Below are positions 44,945-53,550 of a stretch of DNA of 64,000 nucleotides, in pieces. The notes under the pieces are model-generated. The model ran no database searches. It had not been told where the DNA came from and saw only the letters and a program-made list of their open reading frames with translations. This stretch comes from Sphingorhabdus sp. 109 (GTDB lineage Bacteria > Pseudomonadota > Alphaproteobacteria > Sphingomonadales > Sphingomonadaceae). Each line of letters begins with the position of its first letter. Position 1 is the stretch's first letter. Made by a program: the position numbers and the translations under genes. Where the stretch lies: the NCBI RefSeq assembly GCF_902506555.1, contig NZ_LR732707.1, positions 3,123,290 through 3,187,289 of the forward strand, read 5' to 3'.

Positions 44945-47170
44945 ATGGCGACGCTGGTCTTGAGCGCTGTCGGCACCGCGATCGGCGGACCGATTGGCGG
45001 GACAATCGGAGCGATTATCGGCCAGCAGGTCGATCAGAATATCCTGTTCAAACCGAAGGGTCGCGAGGGGCCGCGGCTGCAGGAACTGGCCGTGCAGACG
45101 TCGAGCTATGGCTCGCAAATACCCCGGATATTCGGCCGGATGCGGGTTGCCGGAACGGTGGTCTGGGCAACCGATCTGAAGGAAACGCGATCCCGCGAGG
45201 GCGGCGGCAAGGGACGGCCCAGTACCACAATCTACAGCTATTCCGCCTGTTTCGCGGTTGCCCTGTCCAGTCGCCGGATCCAGTCCATCGGCCGCATTTG
45301 GGCGGACGGGAAAATCTTCCGCGGGGCGGCCGGGGATTTCAAGACCGAAACCGGCTTTGCCTTTTATCCCGGTGGCGAGGACCAGTCCGTCGACGGCCTG
45401 ATGGCTAGCGCTGAAGCCGATGGCGGGACGCCCGCCTATCGCGGGCTGGCGCTGGCGGTATTTGAAGATATGGACCTGACCGAATATGGCAATCGTATCC
45501 CGTCGCTGACCTTCGAGGTGATCGCCGATAACGGTCCGGTTGCGATTGCCGATATCATCACGGATATTTCCGCACAGCGGATTATTCTGCCCGCGTCAGA
45601 GACGCTGTCAGGCTTTGCCGCCGGTGGCGAAAACCGGCACATGGCTTTGCGGGCGCTCACCGATACCATTCCTCTATCCTTTTCGACCGCGCCCCATGCA
45701 ATCGGCCGGATCGAGGCATGCCCGCGCGCAGCGGATGACGCCGAACCGGTTTACGCCATTGCAGATGATTCTGTCCGGACGGCCGGACAACAGGACATTG
45801 CAAGGCCCGCCAGCCGCACTACTGCCATTTCAGCGACGCCGAGACAATTGTCGCTACGCTACTACGATCCGGCGCGTGATTATCAGTCCGGCATCCAGAT
45901 GGCATTCCGCCCGGGAAGCGGCAGGATCTCAGTGGTGATGGATTTTCCGGCGGCGATATCGGCAGAGCGGGCGAAAGAACTCGCTGCCACCAGCCTCTCA
46001 TCAGATTATGACGAACGCTTCGGCCTGCATGTTTCCGTGCCGCTCGGCAGTCACCCTTTGCGGCCCGCGACATTGGTCGAAATGGCCGGTTTCAATGGAT
46101 TATGGCGGATAAGAGAATGCGAAATTGGTGCGTCGTGCGCGCAATTGTCGCTGCGGCGTGTGCGATCGGATCAGATGGCGGGGGAGATCGCAACGGATCA
46201 CGGCAGAAATATTCCCGATCCTGATCTGCGCGCCGGGCCGACCCGTCTGGTGCTGGTCGATTTGCCTTTCGCTCTGGATGCGCCGACCGCCGCGTCGGAT
46301 TCGGCAAGGCTCTATGCTGCTGCAGCCGGTGATGCCGGATGGCGCAACGCGCGGCTGTTTGCGGCCGGCCCGGACGGCGCGCCAGGTGATTATATCGGCC
46401 AGATACCCGCGCCGACGATTCTCGGGACTGTGGCCGGAACGCTTGGCCCGGCAAACCCGGCCCTGATCGACCAAGTCAACCGGATCGATGTGGATTTGCA
46501 CAACCCGGGGATGCATCTGGCCCATGCCGACGAGGCGCGTCTGCTGGCCTGTAGCAATATTGCCCATATCGGCGGTGAATTCATCCAGTTCGCGGTGGCC
46601 AATCCGCTGGGAGCAGGGCGCTTTCGCTTGTCCCGGTTCATCCGCGGTCTTGGTGGCACCGAAGACAAAATTGCCAATCATGGTGCGAACGAGGATTTTG
46701 TCCTGCTCGATGGCGCGTCAATGCTGGAAATCGCTTCCGCCTTCTACACCCCCTTTGCTCCGGCGGCTTTCCTCGCTGCGGGGCGAGAGGATCCTGTTCC
46801 CGCCCTCTCGACCATCGAGATGCCGGGACGGGCGTTGAAACCCTGGTCACCGGTCCATCCGGAATGGGCGTTTATGGCCGGGGGAGCGCTTCAGATCGAA
46901 TGGACCCGCCGATCCCGCGCCGGAACAGTCTGGTCCGACCACGTCGGCGTGCCGCTGGCCGAGGCGGGCGAGAAATACAGGGTTGAGCTAGTCGCCGACG
47001 GCGGGTCGGTAGCGGTGGTGGCACTGGAAACAACGGAGCCATTTGCCATCGTTTCGACCGCCCAGATCGAACCCTTCATGACCGGCAATGCGAGCAGCAT
47101 GGATGTCAGCATCTTCCAAATTGGCGATGCCGGCCGGTCCGAGCCGCTCGCCTTTTCGATCCCGCTTTGA
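44945..47170 (+). CDS. GTA gp15 host-specificity/tail tip protein, short form
   Basis: 741 residues. The N-terminus is a glycine-rich membrane-like segment (VLSAVGTAIGGPIGGTIGAIIGQQVDQ). QTSSYGSQIPRIFGRMRVAGTVVWATDLKET is the phage-tail_3-type start of gp15, and RRIQSIGRIWADGKIFRG the next block. The RcGTA protein is ~1300 residues and contains a GTA TIM-barrel domain that I cannot find here. C-terminal repeats include FRLSRFIRGLGGTE. It contacts the recipient cell. Confidence 0.87.
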   Translation: MATLVLSAVGTAIGGPIGGTIGAIIGQQVDQNILFKPKGREGPRLQELAVQTSSYGSQIPRIFGRMRVAGTVVWATDLKETRSREGGGKGRPSTTIYSYSACFAVALSSRRIQSIGRIWADGKIFRGAAGDFKTETGFAFYPGGEDQSVDGLMASAEADGGTPAYRGLALAVFEDMDLTEYGNRIPSLTFEVIADNGPVAIADIITDISAQRIILPASETLSGFAAGGENRHMALRALTDTIPLSFSTAPHAIGRIEACPRAADDAEPVYAIADDSVRTAGQQDIARPASRTTAISATPRQLSLRYYDPARDYQSGIQMAFRPGSGRISVVMDFPAAISAERAKELAATSLSSDYDERFGLHVSVPLGSHPLRPATLVEMAGFNGLWRIRECEIGASCAQLSLRRVRSDQMAGEIATDHGRNIPDPDLRAGPTRLVLVDLPFALDAPTAASDSARLYAAAAGDAGWRNARLFAAGPDGAPGDYIGQIPAPTILGTVAGTLGPANPALIDQVNRIDVDLHNPGMHLAHADEARLLACSNIAHIGGEFIQFAVANPLGAGRFRLSRFIRGLGGTEDKIANHGANEDFVLLDGASMLEIASAFYTPFAPAAFLAAGREDPVPALSTIEMPGRALKPWSPVHPEWAFMAGGALQIEWTRRSRAGTVWSDHVGVPLAEAGEKYRVELVADGGSVAVVALETTEPFAIVSTAQIEPFMTGNASSMDVSIFQIGDAGRSEPLAFSIPL

Positions 47171-47216
47171 GAACCGCTGATGTTCACCTTTATCCATTTT
47201 CGAAAGGAGAAATGTC

Positions 47217-47666
47217 ATGGCAATTTTGGAAACCGCACGATTCGACATCCCGCTGTTGGCGACCGGGCAGGCACATAAGGAATTGTTCCACAATGAAGCG
47301 CTCGCCCGAATCGATTTCCTTCTGCATCCGGTCGTGCAGGCGGTCGAGAGCGATCCCTCGAATATCGTGCCGTCGCCCGGCCAGTCCTGGCTGGTCGCAC
47401 CGGGTGCCGTGAATGACTGGCTAGGCCGTGATGATCATATCGCCGGCTGGACGGAAAATGGCTGGCTATTCATCGTCCCGCAGACGGTGATGCGGATTTA
47501 TGTCAAATCCAGCGAAAGCTATGCGGTTTATCGGGGATCCTGGCAATCGGCGGAAACCGTCACAAATCCGGCAGGGGGCGCTGTCGTTGACAGCGAGGCG
47601 CGCTTGGCAATCGATTCGATTCTGTCGGTCCTGGTGGCACAGGGGATTCTGCTGTCTACTAGCTGA
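47217..47666 (+). CDS. DUF2793 protein, probable GTA tail fibre component
   Basis: 149 residues of DUF2793: ETARFDIPLLATGQAHKELFHNEALARIDFLLHP, PSPGQSWLVAPGAVNDWLGRDDHIAGWTENGWLFI. In R. capsulatus a DUF2793 protein encoded elsewhere is a GTA tail fibre, and in sphingomonads the gene often ends the GTA cluster, as here. AAAGGAGAA precedes the ATG. Confidence 0.88.
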   Translation: MAILETARFDIPLLATGQAHKELFHNEALARIDFLLHPVVQAVESDPSNIVPSPGQSWLVAPGAVNDWLGRDDHIAGWTENGWLFIVPQTVMRIYVKSSESYAVYRGSWQSAETVTNPAGGAVVDSEARLAIDSILSVLVAQGILLSTS

Positions 47667-47856
47667 AAGTGACTCATCTGCGCTGTTGGCGGGCGGAATT
47701 CGGCTATCTCACCGAGATTATGATCTATTTTTTGGCCTAATTATTGAAAATGGCGACATTTTCGCAACAGTTATGCAATTTGGTCGCTTGCACTGGAATG
47801 ATCAAGCGGGTAGAAAGCGGCGTGAATTTAGAACCTAATTGAGAAGGGGAATATAA

Positions 47857-48630
47857 ATGCGGAAGCTTGCCTTAGGAATGGCACTTGCCTCCACAGCGCT
47901 CGCTACACCTGCCCTGGCCCGTGACGGCCAGTGGTATGTCGGTGTCGAGGGCGGTGCGATGATTGTCGAGGACGTTGATCTTGATATTGGTGGTATCGCA
48001 GATACTGCTAGCATCGATCACGACACAGGATATGATTTCGACGGAATAGTTGGTTATGATTTCGGATCATTCCGTCTGGAAGCCGAAGTCGGTTACAAGC
48101 AGGCTAGCTCCGGCGACCTCGTCGGTACGACCCCGGTTCTCGGCGGTGCGTTTATTCCTGGCCTTGGAAATTCCGGAAATGCTGGATATTTCATCGATAC
48201 AAACGGCGATGTCAACGCGCTCAGCTTCATGCTGAACGGTCTGGTCGACTTCGGCGCTGATGATGGAATTCAGGGTTTTGTCGGCGGCGGCGTCGGTGTT
48301 GCCCGTACTGAGCTCACCAATGTGATTGCTACGCCTTGGCTGGACGACTCCGATACCGGTTTCGCATGGCAGGCTATTGCCGGTGTTCGCGCTCCACTCA
48401 GCGACAGCTGGGACGTGGGCCTGAAATATCGCTATTTCAACACAACCGGAGTTGATCTCGTTGATTCGCTCGGTCGTGATGTTTCCACCGATATTTCGAC
48501 CCACTCGATCCTCGGTAGCTTGATCTACAACTTCGGCGGCGAACCGGATGCACCTCCACCACCTCCGCCTCCACCACCTGGTGGGTGGGGGGATGGACGT
48601 CTGGTTTGGGTACAAAAGCGGACATTATAA
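47857..48630 (+). CDS. outer-membrane beta-barrel protein, truncated OmpA-like
   Basis: 257 residues: a signal peptide (cleavage at LATPALA-RD), then an eight-stranded OmpA/opacity-type barrel (QWYVGVEGGAMIVEDVDLDI, GFVGGGVGVARTEL, DVGLKYRYFNT). The protein stops 14 residues after a run of nine prolines (PPPPPPPPPGGW). Sphingomonad homologues continue after this linker with an OmpA peptidoglycan-binding domain, which is missing. GAGAAGGGG precedes the ATG. Confidence 0.8.
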   Translation: MRKLALGMALASTALATPALARDGQWYVGVEGGAMIVEDVDLDIGGIADTASIDHDTGYDFDGIVGYDFGSFRLEAEVGYKQASSGDLVGTTPVLGGAFIPGLGNSGNAGYFIDTNGDVNALSFMLNGLVDFGADDGIQGFVGGGVGVARTELTNVIATPWLDDSDTGFAWQAIAGVRAPLSDSWDVGLKYRYFNTTGVDLVDSLGRDVSTDISTHSILGSLIYNFGGEPDAPPPPPPPPPGGWGDGRLVWVQKRTL

Positions 48631-48715
48631 ATAGAAAAGATGCCGTTCCGCCGACGCCCTAATTGCGGACGTCTGAATATTCGGCCAATATGGCCTCGTC
48701 AGTCGTAAGAGAATC

Positions 48716-49222
48716 ATGAGCATACTGGGATTGGTAATTATCGGGGTCATCTTCTGGCCTTGGCTCGGCAATCCCTCAGATTTCGTAAAATGGGAAGATC
48801 GTTTCAGAACTTCGATCCCCATAGCCTTGATCTTGGGTCAACCTTGCGAAACTCAGGAAGGAAACGCTATTATTCGCGACACTGGCCCGGAATGCTATCA
48901 TTTCAGCGCTGCACGCGAATATAACGGGGTCTGGCTCTATGAATTTGAGGGTTCAACCTTTGTCGAGGGCGCAGATTCTGCACCTGAGCAACGACCGAAG
49001 GACGAGCGTTCGGCTTGGCTGCGGTATGATCCGCCAATGGAACTCGCAGGCAAATATGATGAGCAGAAAAAATGCTATACCGTGTCGGCCTTCCGAATAA
49101 GGTTCATCGGCAGAGAAAGGCAAGGCCGCGGAGGACATATGGGCCTTTGGAACAAAGTAGTTCTACCCACTCAAATGATCAAACTTGAGCCTCTTCCTTC
49201 ACCGGATTGTAGCACATACTGA
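48716..49222 (+). CDS. hypothetical protein, one N-terminal membrane segment
   Basis: 168 residues, unrecognised. A hydrophobic N-terminus (SILGLVIIGVIFWPWL) then a soluble region with conserved-looking Cys pairs (GQPCET...PECYHF). It lies downstream of the truncated OMP gene in a region of lower GC than its neighbours, which suggests recent acquisition or rearrangement. The ATG is preceded by a weak AAGAGAA site. Confidence 0.55.
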   Translation: MSILGLVIIGVIFWPWLGNPSDFVKWEDRFRTSIPIALILGQPCETQEGNAIIRDTGPECYHFSAAREYNGVWLYEFEGSTFVEGADSAPEQRPKDERSAWLRYDPPMELAGKYDEQKKCYTVSAFRIRFIGRERQGRGGHMGLWNKVVLPTQMIKLEPLPSPDCSTY

Positions 49223-49406
49223 ATTACCATTTCCCAGCGAGTTTCCGGGGTTCAAACGGCCACCAACCAATGTCCACTTTCGGGATGAAGTTGTCATTTG
49301 AAGTCGCTTATCTCTATGTCCACTAACCACCCACTTTCAGTCATTCGACGGGGTGAAAGATGATGGCGGCTTGCGGGGTGAAGCGGGCAATCGGTTGAAC
49401 GCCCAA

Positions 49407-49787
49407 CTATCTATCCCGCTGCAGCACCCCTTCTTCAATCTCGTAATAATCGCCCTTGTCGGCGACGAAGATATGGCTCCAGATATTCGTGCCGGTCGGC
49501 TGGTCGAAACAGCCCATGGCGATGGCGATTGTGTCGTGGTGGAGCGGGTCCCAAAACAGGAAGGCGCCGCAGGTGTCGCAGAAGCCGCGGCGGACTTTTT
49601 CCGAGGACTGGTACCAGCGGATATGGTCTTCGCCGTTGATGGTGACGGCGCTGGTCGGCACGTCGATCGAGGCCCAGTAATGACCGGACTGCTTGCGGCA
49701 CTGGCTGCAGTGGCAGGCGTCGGCCTCGGGCAGGTCGCCGGCGACTTCGATATCGATGGCGCCGCAGAGGCAGGAACCCTTGTGCAT
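49407..49787 (-). CDS. GFA (glutathione-dependent formaldehyde-activating) family protein
   Basis: 126 residues of the GFA/CENP-V fold. The zinc ligands are GSCLCGAIDI, CHCSQCRKQSG and FCDTCGAFLFW. Members bind two zinc ions and may act on glutathione adducts. The start is the ATG at 49787 (MHKGSCLCG); an upstream ATG at 49817 would add ten non-conserved residues. Confidence 0.88.
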   Translation of the reverse strand: MHKGSCLCGAIDIEVAGDLPEADACHCSQCRKQSGHYWASIDVPTSAVTINGEDHIRWYQSSEKVRRGFCDTCGAFLFWDPLHHDTIAIAMGCFDQPTGTNIWSHIFVADKGDYYEIEEGVLQRDR

Positions 49788-49868
49788 ATCATCCTCCCGG
49801 AAGTTGATCGGGAGCAATTCTAAAGCGAAAAGGGCGGGTACTGAAAGCCGGAAATCGCGGGTTGCGGC

Positions 49869-50648
49869 TCAGATGCGGGTTACCTTCACTCTTTGCTCGA
49901 CCATTTGCATGCTGCCGAAGGCGGTGAGGAACGAGACATCGGTGGCGTCGCGGCCGATGCCGATGACCGCCATATCGCTTGGCTTTGCCATGCCGGTCGG
50001 GTCGACCAGACGCCAGTGGCCGTCGAGAAAGACTTCGGACACGGCGTGGAAATCCTGCGGCGCGACATCGGGGGCATAGGTGCTGGCAAAGCGGGCCGGG
50101 ATATTGGCCGAGCGCGCCATGCTGATCAATATATGGGCATAGTCACGGCACACGCCCTTGCGCGCGGCAAAGCTCTGTCCGGCATCATTGTGGACATTGT
50201 CGGCGTCCGATCCGTAGCGCATGGTCTGGCGGATATAATCCGCCATGGCGGCCACCAGAGCACCACCGCTCAGCCCGGCAAATTCCTCCGTCACCACCTG
50301 GTCAAAGGCGTTGACCGAGCAATAGAGCGAGTTGAACAGATAGGGCACGGCCTCTCCCGGCAGGTCTGGCAGGTCGGTGGCGGGCAAAGCGGCAAAATCG
50401 GGGTCGGCGCGATCGATCGCGACCTGCGCCGCATAAGAGATGCTGAGCTGCTCCTCCTGCGTGGTCCACAATCTTGTGCCGATGCGGTCATGGGCCGGGA
50501 CGATGGTTTTGCTGTTCGCCGGACCGATATCGATGCGCGAATCGGTCGGCGCCTGTCCGGCGGTCGCCGCAGCCTCGACCTGGACCAATATCGTGCAGGG
50601 TGCGGCGAGGCGGTAGGACAGGTCCGCGCTGATCTGCAAGTGGGTCAT
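49869..50648 (-). CDS. transglutaminase-like family protein
   Basis: 259 residues. The cysteine-protease-like core is visible: Cys in ARKGVCRDYAHILISMAR, His in DFHAVSEVFLDGHWRLVDPT and the following Asp. The N-terminal part is the bacterial transglutaminase_N-type domain. It probably acts on peptides in the cytoplasm; the substrate is unknown. The ATG at 50648 (MTHLQISADL) is preferred over 50672. Confidence 0.88.
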   Translation of the reverse strand: MTHLQISADLSYRLAAPCTILVQVEAAATAGQAPTDSRIDIGPANSKTIVPAHDRIGTRLWTTQEEQLSISYAAQVAIDRADPDFAALPATDLPDLPGEAVPYLFNSLYCSVNAFDQVVTEEFAGLSGGALVAAMADYIRQTMRYGSDADNVHNDAGQSFAARKGVCRDYAHILISMARSANIPARFASTYAPDVAPQDFHAVSEVFLDGHWRLVDPTGMAKPSDMAVIGIGRDATDVSFLTAFGSMQMVEQRVKVTRI

Positions 50649-50677
50649 GTCGGTCCTTCCGGAAATTGTCACGCATG

Positions 50678-50709
50678 AAAAAAGGCCGGGAACGCGCCCG
50701 GCCTTTTTC
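50678..50709 (-). terminator. bidirectional-looking intrinsic terminator after rplA
   Basis: A perfect stem AAGGCCGGG/CCCGGCCTT with a 6-nt loop lies between A-run and T-run (50678-50709), downstream of rplA on the minus strand and just before the transglutaminase gene. It should end the rplK-rplA transcript. Confidence 0.8.
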
Positions 50710-50727
50710 TAAAAGCATTGCATATCA

Positions 50728-50750
50728 TCCCCGCTTGCGCCGGGATGACC
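50728..50750. repeat. short palindrome, REP-like
   Basis: TCATCCCCG...GC.GGGATGA forms a hairpin directly beside the rplA terminator. The sequence resembles widespread proteobacterial extragenic palindromes. Confidence 0.45.
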
Positions 50751-50758
50751 CCTATCAA

Positions 50759-51460
50759 TCAGGCGCCTTCGATCTCGCCGAGATCAACCTTGAGGCCGGG
50801 GCCCATGGTCGTGCTCAGGCCGACCTTGCGGACATATCTGCCCTTGGCGCCGGCTGGCTTTGCCTTGATGACCGCGTTGACGAGCGCATCGAAATTCTTG
50901 CGCAGATCGGCTTCGGAGAAGCTGACCTTGCCGATGCCATTGTGGATGATACCGGCTTTTTCGACGCGATATTCGATCTGGCCGCCCTTGGCGTCCTTGA
51001 CCGCTTGCGCGACATTCGGGGTCACCGTGCCGAGTTTCGGGTTCGGCATCAGGCCTTTCGGACCGAGAACCTTGCCGAGACGACCGACAACACCCATCAT
51101 GTCGGGGGTTGCGATGATACGATCATAGTTGAGATCGCCACCCTGCATGGCTTCCATCAGATCTTCCGCACCAACCGTGTCGGCGCCCGCTTCCTTTGCT
51201 TCGTCTGCTTTGGCATCCTTGGCAAACACGGCAACCCGGGTTTCCTTGCCGGTGCCGGCAGGAAGCGAGATCACGCCGCGGACCATCTGGTCAGCATGGC
51301 GGGGATCAACGCCGAGATTGATCGCGACGTCGAGCGTCTCGTCAAATTTCGAGGACGAAGCCAGGTCTTTCAACGTCTTGATTGCTTCGTCGATGCCGTA
51401 GAGCTTTTCGCGATCGATTTTTTCGTTGATCGCCTGCATTTTCTTGGAGAGTTTCGCCAT
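50759..51460 (-). CDS. rplA: 50S ribosomal protein L1
   Basis: 233 residues from [16 protein letters not shown]. It carries L1 blocks such as [22 protein letters not shown] and [30 protein letters not shown]1 lines the E site and represses its own mRNA in other bacteria. GGAGGGATAAG precedes the ATG; the frame opens at 51481. Directly after rplK. Confidence 0.97.
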   Translation of the reverse strand: MAKLSKKMQAINEKIDREKLYGIDEAIKTLKDLASSSKFDETLDVAINLGVDPRHADQMVRGVISLPAGTGKETRVAVFAKDAKADEAKEAGADTVGAEDLMEAMQGGDLNYDRIIATPDMMGVVGRLGKVLGPKGLMPNPKLGTVTPNVAQAVKDAKGGQIEYRVEKAGIIHNGIGKVSFSEADLRKNFDALVNAVIKAKPAGAKGRYVRKVGLSTTMGPGLKVDLGEIEGA

Positions 51461-51464
51461 CTTC

Positions 51465-51896
51465 TTATCCCTCCACCACATCTACGCCCATCGAGCGCGC
51501 GGTGCCTGAAATGATTTTCATAGCCTGTTCAATGCTATTGGCATTGAGGTCGGCCATCTTCGTTTCGGCGATTTCCTTGATCTGCGAAGCCTTGATCGAT
51601 CCGCCGGAAGCCTTGCCAGGTTCGCTCGAACCTTTTTTCAGCTTGGCAAGCTTCTTGATCAGATAGCTGGCCGGTGGCGTCTTGGTTTCAAAGGTAAAGC
51701 TGCGATCGCCATAGACCGTGATCTTGGTCGGGATCGGCGTGCCTTTTTCCAGCTTGTCCGTAGCCGCGTTGAACGCCTTACAGAATTCCATGATATTAAC
51801 GCCGCGCTGACCCAGTGCAGGGCCGATTGGCGGGGATGGATTTGCAATACCGGCTGGTACTTGCAAATTGATATAACCATCAATTTTCTTAGCCAT
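51465..51896 (-). CDS. rplK: 50S ribosomal protein L11
   Basis: 143 residues: [42 protein letters not shown] and the C-terminal RNA-binding region [17 protein letters not shown]. It binds 23S rRNA at the GTPase centre. It is in the standard order nusG-rplK-rplA, with the ATG of rplA 4 bases on. Confidence 0.97.
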   Translation of the reverse strand: MAKKIDGYINLQVPAGIANPSPPIGPALGQRGVNIMEFCKAFNAATDKLEKGTPIPTKITVYGDRSFTFETKTPPASYLIKKLAKLKKGSSEPGKASGGSIKASQIKEIAETKMADLNANSIEQAMKIISGTARSMGVDVVEG

Positions 51897-51909
51897 TTGG
51901 CAGTCCTTT

Positions 51910-52062
51910 CATTCTTTCGGTCCTTCGACAAGCTCAGGATGAGCGGGTCTCCGAAACCTCAAATTAAGCGGTCAGACAGAAGCCGAAACTTCCTCCCGCG
52001 GTGGTATTCGGCAGCTGAAAGCCACCAAATTCTGTTGTGCTCCGGACCTGGGTCCGAAGCAT
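51910..52062. repeat. repeat-bearing gap between nusG and rplK
   Basis: In this 171-base gap are CTTCGACAAGCTCAGGATGA, a common sphingomonad repeat motif, and GTGCTCCGG...CCGAAGCA, related to the inverted repeat at 25443. It is an unusually long, repeat-filled gap for a conserved ribosomal operon. Confidence 0.5.
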
Positions 52063-52067
52063 GAAAA

Positions 52068-52604
52068 CTAGCTGATCAGGTCGACTTCGCCGAAGTCCAG
52101 TTCGACCGGGGTTGCGCGACCGAAGATGGACACGGAAACCTTGACCTTGTTCTTGTCGAAATCCAGTTCCTCGACAATGCCGTTGAAGCTGTTGAACGGG
52201 CCGGATTTGACCTTGACCTCGTCGCCGATTTCATAAGCGACCGTGATCCGTTCTTTCGGAGCGTTGGCAGCTTCTTCCTTGGTGTTGAGAATGCGGGCCG
52301 CTTCGGCTTCGCTGATCGCCTGCGGTTTGCCGCTGCTGCCGAGGAAGCCGGTAACCTTGGGCTGGTTCTTGACCAGGTGATAGACATCGTCGGTCATTTC
52401 CAGCTTGGCCAGCACATAGCCGGGGAAGAATTTCCGCTCCGACTGGATCTTCTTGCCGCGCTTGACTTCGGTGATGGTTTCGGTCGGGACCTCGATATCC
52501 TCGACCAGCTCGGTCAGGCCAAGACGCTTGGCGTCCGCCTCAATGGCTTCCTTGACCTTGTGTTCAAAGCCCGAATAAGCGTGAATGATGTACCAGCGTG
52601 CCAT
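52068..52604 (-). CDS. nusG: transcription termination/antitermination factor NusG
   Basis: 178 residues. The NGN domain starts [20 protein letters not shown], and the KOW domain at the end contains [19 protein letters not shown]. It binds RNA polymerase and Rho. It follows secE on the minus strand in the conserved order. Confidence 0.97.
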   Translation of the reverse strand: MARWYIIHAYSGFEHKVKEAIEADAKRLGLTELVEDIEVPTETITEVKRGKKIQSERKFFPGYVLAKLEMTDDVYHLVKNQPKVTGFLGSSGKPQAISEAEAARILNTKEEAANAPKERITVAYEIGDEVKVKSGPFNSFNGIVEELDFDKNKVKVSVSIFGRATPVELDFGEVDLIS

Positions 52605-52635
52605 GCGAATAACCTAAAAAAACTGAGTGGGGCGT

Positions 52636-52830
52636 TTAGGCAAGGCTGAGGAGCCAGGCTACAATCCCGTTAAAAACCGAATCAACGCCCAGAAAAAACA
52701 GGCCGAGTATCGTTGTCATGATCAGCACGAGGATCGCCGTACGGACGGTCTCGGGCCATGTCGGCCAGACGACCTTGTTGGTCTCGGCCTTGACCTGATT
52801 CATGAATTCGCCTGGATTGACTTTCGCCAT
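52636..52830 (-). CDS. secE: preprotein translocase subunit SecE
   Basis: 64 residues: a short cytoplasmic start (MAKVNPGEFMNQVKAETNKVVWPTWPETVRT) and one transmembrane helix. The Lys-Val-Val-Trp-Pro-Thr motif is the SecE signature. The ATG at 52830 follows a GGGAATC-like site; the frame is open to 52866. In most relatives tRNA-Trp precedes it closely; here tRNA-Trp is 3.5 kb upstream. Confidence 0.95.
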   Translation of the reverse strand: MAKVNPGEFMNQVKAETNKVVWPTWPETVRTAILVLIMTTILGLFFLGVDSVFNGIVAWLLSLA

Positions 52831-52974
52831 GCTTGATTCCCTAAACTTTCTCGCCGGTTTCCACATAAACTCCGGGTGTCAGTCATTTGACTGTGTTCGG
52901 ATATATGCATGGTTTCGGAAAGAACCAGCCCTTTATACCCAGATTCCCGGATTCGCAAGAAAAAGAACGGGATT

Positions 52975-53550
52975 TTACCGGATGGTCGCCGCTTTGATCA
53001 GCGAGCCGATCCACGGGAGATGCTCGCGGCCGACAAATAGCTGGTCTGCAATGACATAGGAAGGCGATTCGAAAATGCCGGATTCTTCTGCCGCGGCGCG
53101 GATGGAATCCAGCGTTTCACGGGCCGACTGCATGTCGGGAAGAGCAAGGTTCACGTCCGATAGCAGGCCCGCCACCTCCGCCTCGTCATCAAGGTTCGCC
53201 TGATCCGTCCAATAAGCATCATAAGCGGCGCGGATGAACGGTACCGGGTCACCCTCCAAGCCCGCCAGGGCGGCAAGAGCGGTATCGCTACCCGCCGGAT
53301 CCGTCGCGAAATGCATGTTCCGCCCCTGAACCGCAGCATAATGCAAATGGGTGTCGCGCCGGGCGATCGCGCGGACGCGGCGATGGCGCTCCCCGACCGT
53401 CTCGTCGGCCTTTTTGTCGGGAATCAGAAAGGGGCGGGCCGCAAAAGGCCGCCAGTCGACAGGAACGCCGGTTTCCCGCGCCAGACCCAGTGTCGGTTCG
53501 AACGCGAGGTAAGATGCGGGCGATTTGAAGTCGATGAAGACAGTCAGCAT
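52975..53550 (-). CDS. DsbA/2-hydroxychromene-2-carboxylate isomerase-like protein
   Basis: 191 residues of the kappa-GST/HCCA isomerase type: VFIDFKSPASYLAFEPTLGL at the N-terminus, and GIFESPSYVIADQLFVGREHLPWI at the C-terminus. The thioredoxin CxxC is replaced by Ser-Pro-Ala-Ser, typical of glutathione-dependent isomerases. It overlaps the next gene by seven bases and is its likely paralogue. Confidence 0.85.
   Translation of the reverse strand: MLTVFIDFKSPASYLAFEPTLGLARETGVPVDWRPFAARPFLIPDKKADETVGERHRRVRAIARRDTHLHYAAVQGRNMHFATDPAGSDTALAALAGLEGDPVPFIRAAYDAYWTDQANLDDEAEVAGLLSDVNLALPDMQSARETLDSIRAAAEESGIFESPSYVIADQLFVGREHLPWIGSLIKAATIR

Larger units (their letters stand above)
32407..47666 (+). 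mobile_element. RcGTA-like gene transfer agent structural cluster
   Basis: Promoter region plus genes in the order of the Rhodobacter capsulatus GTA g1-g15: small terminase, large terminase, portal, g3.5-like, prohead protease, capsid, connector, stopper, extra small gene, DUF3168, major tail, GTA_gp10, tail chaperone, tape measure, gp12-14, gp15, then a DUF2793 protein. There is no integrase, repressor, replication gene, lysis gene or att-like repeat, so it is a domesticated particle rather than a prophage. GTAs package random host DNA. Confidence 0.9.

Noticed and set aside
32407-47666. A prophage
   Set aside because: No integrase, excisionase, repressor, replication, holin or endolysin gene, and no flanking direct repeat; the order is that of RcGTA.
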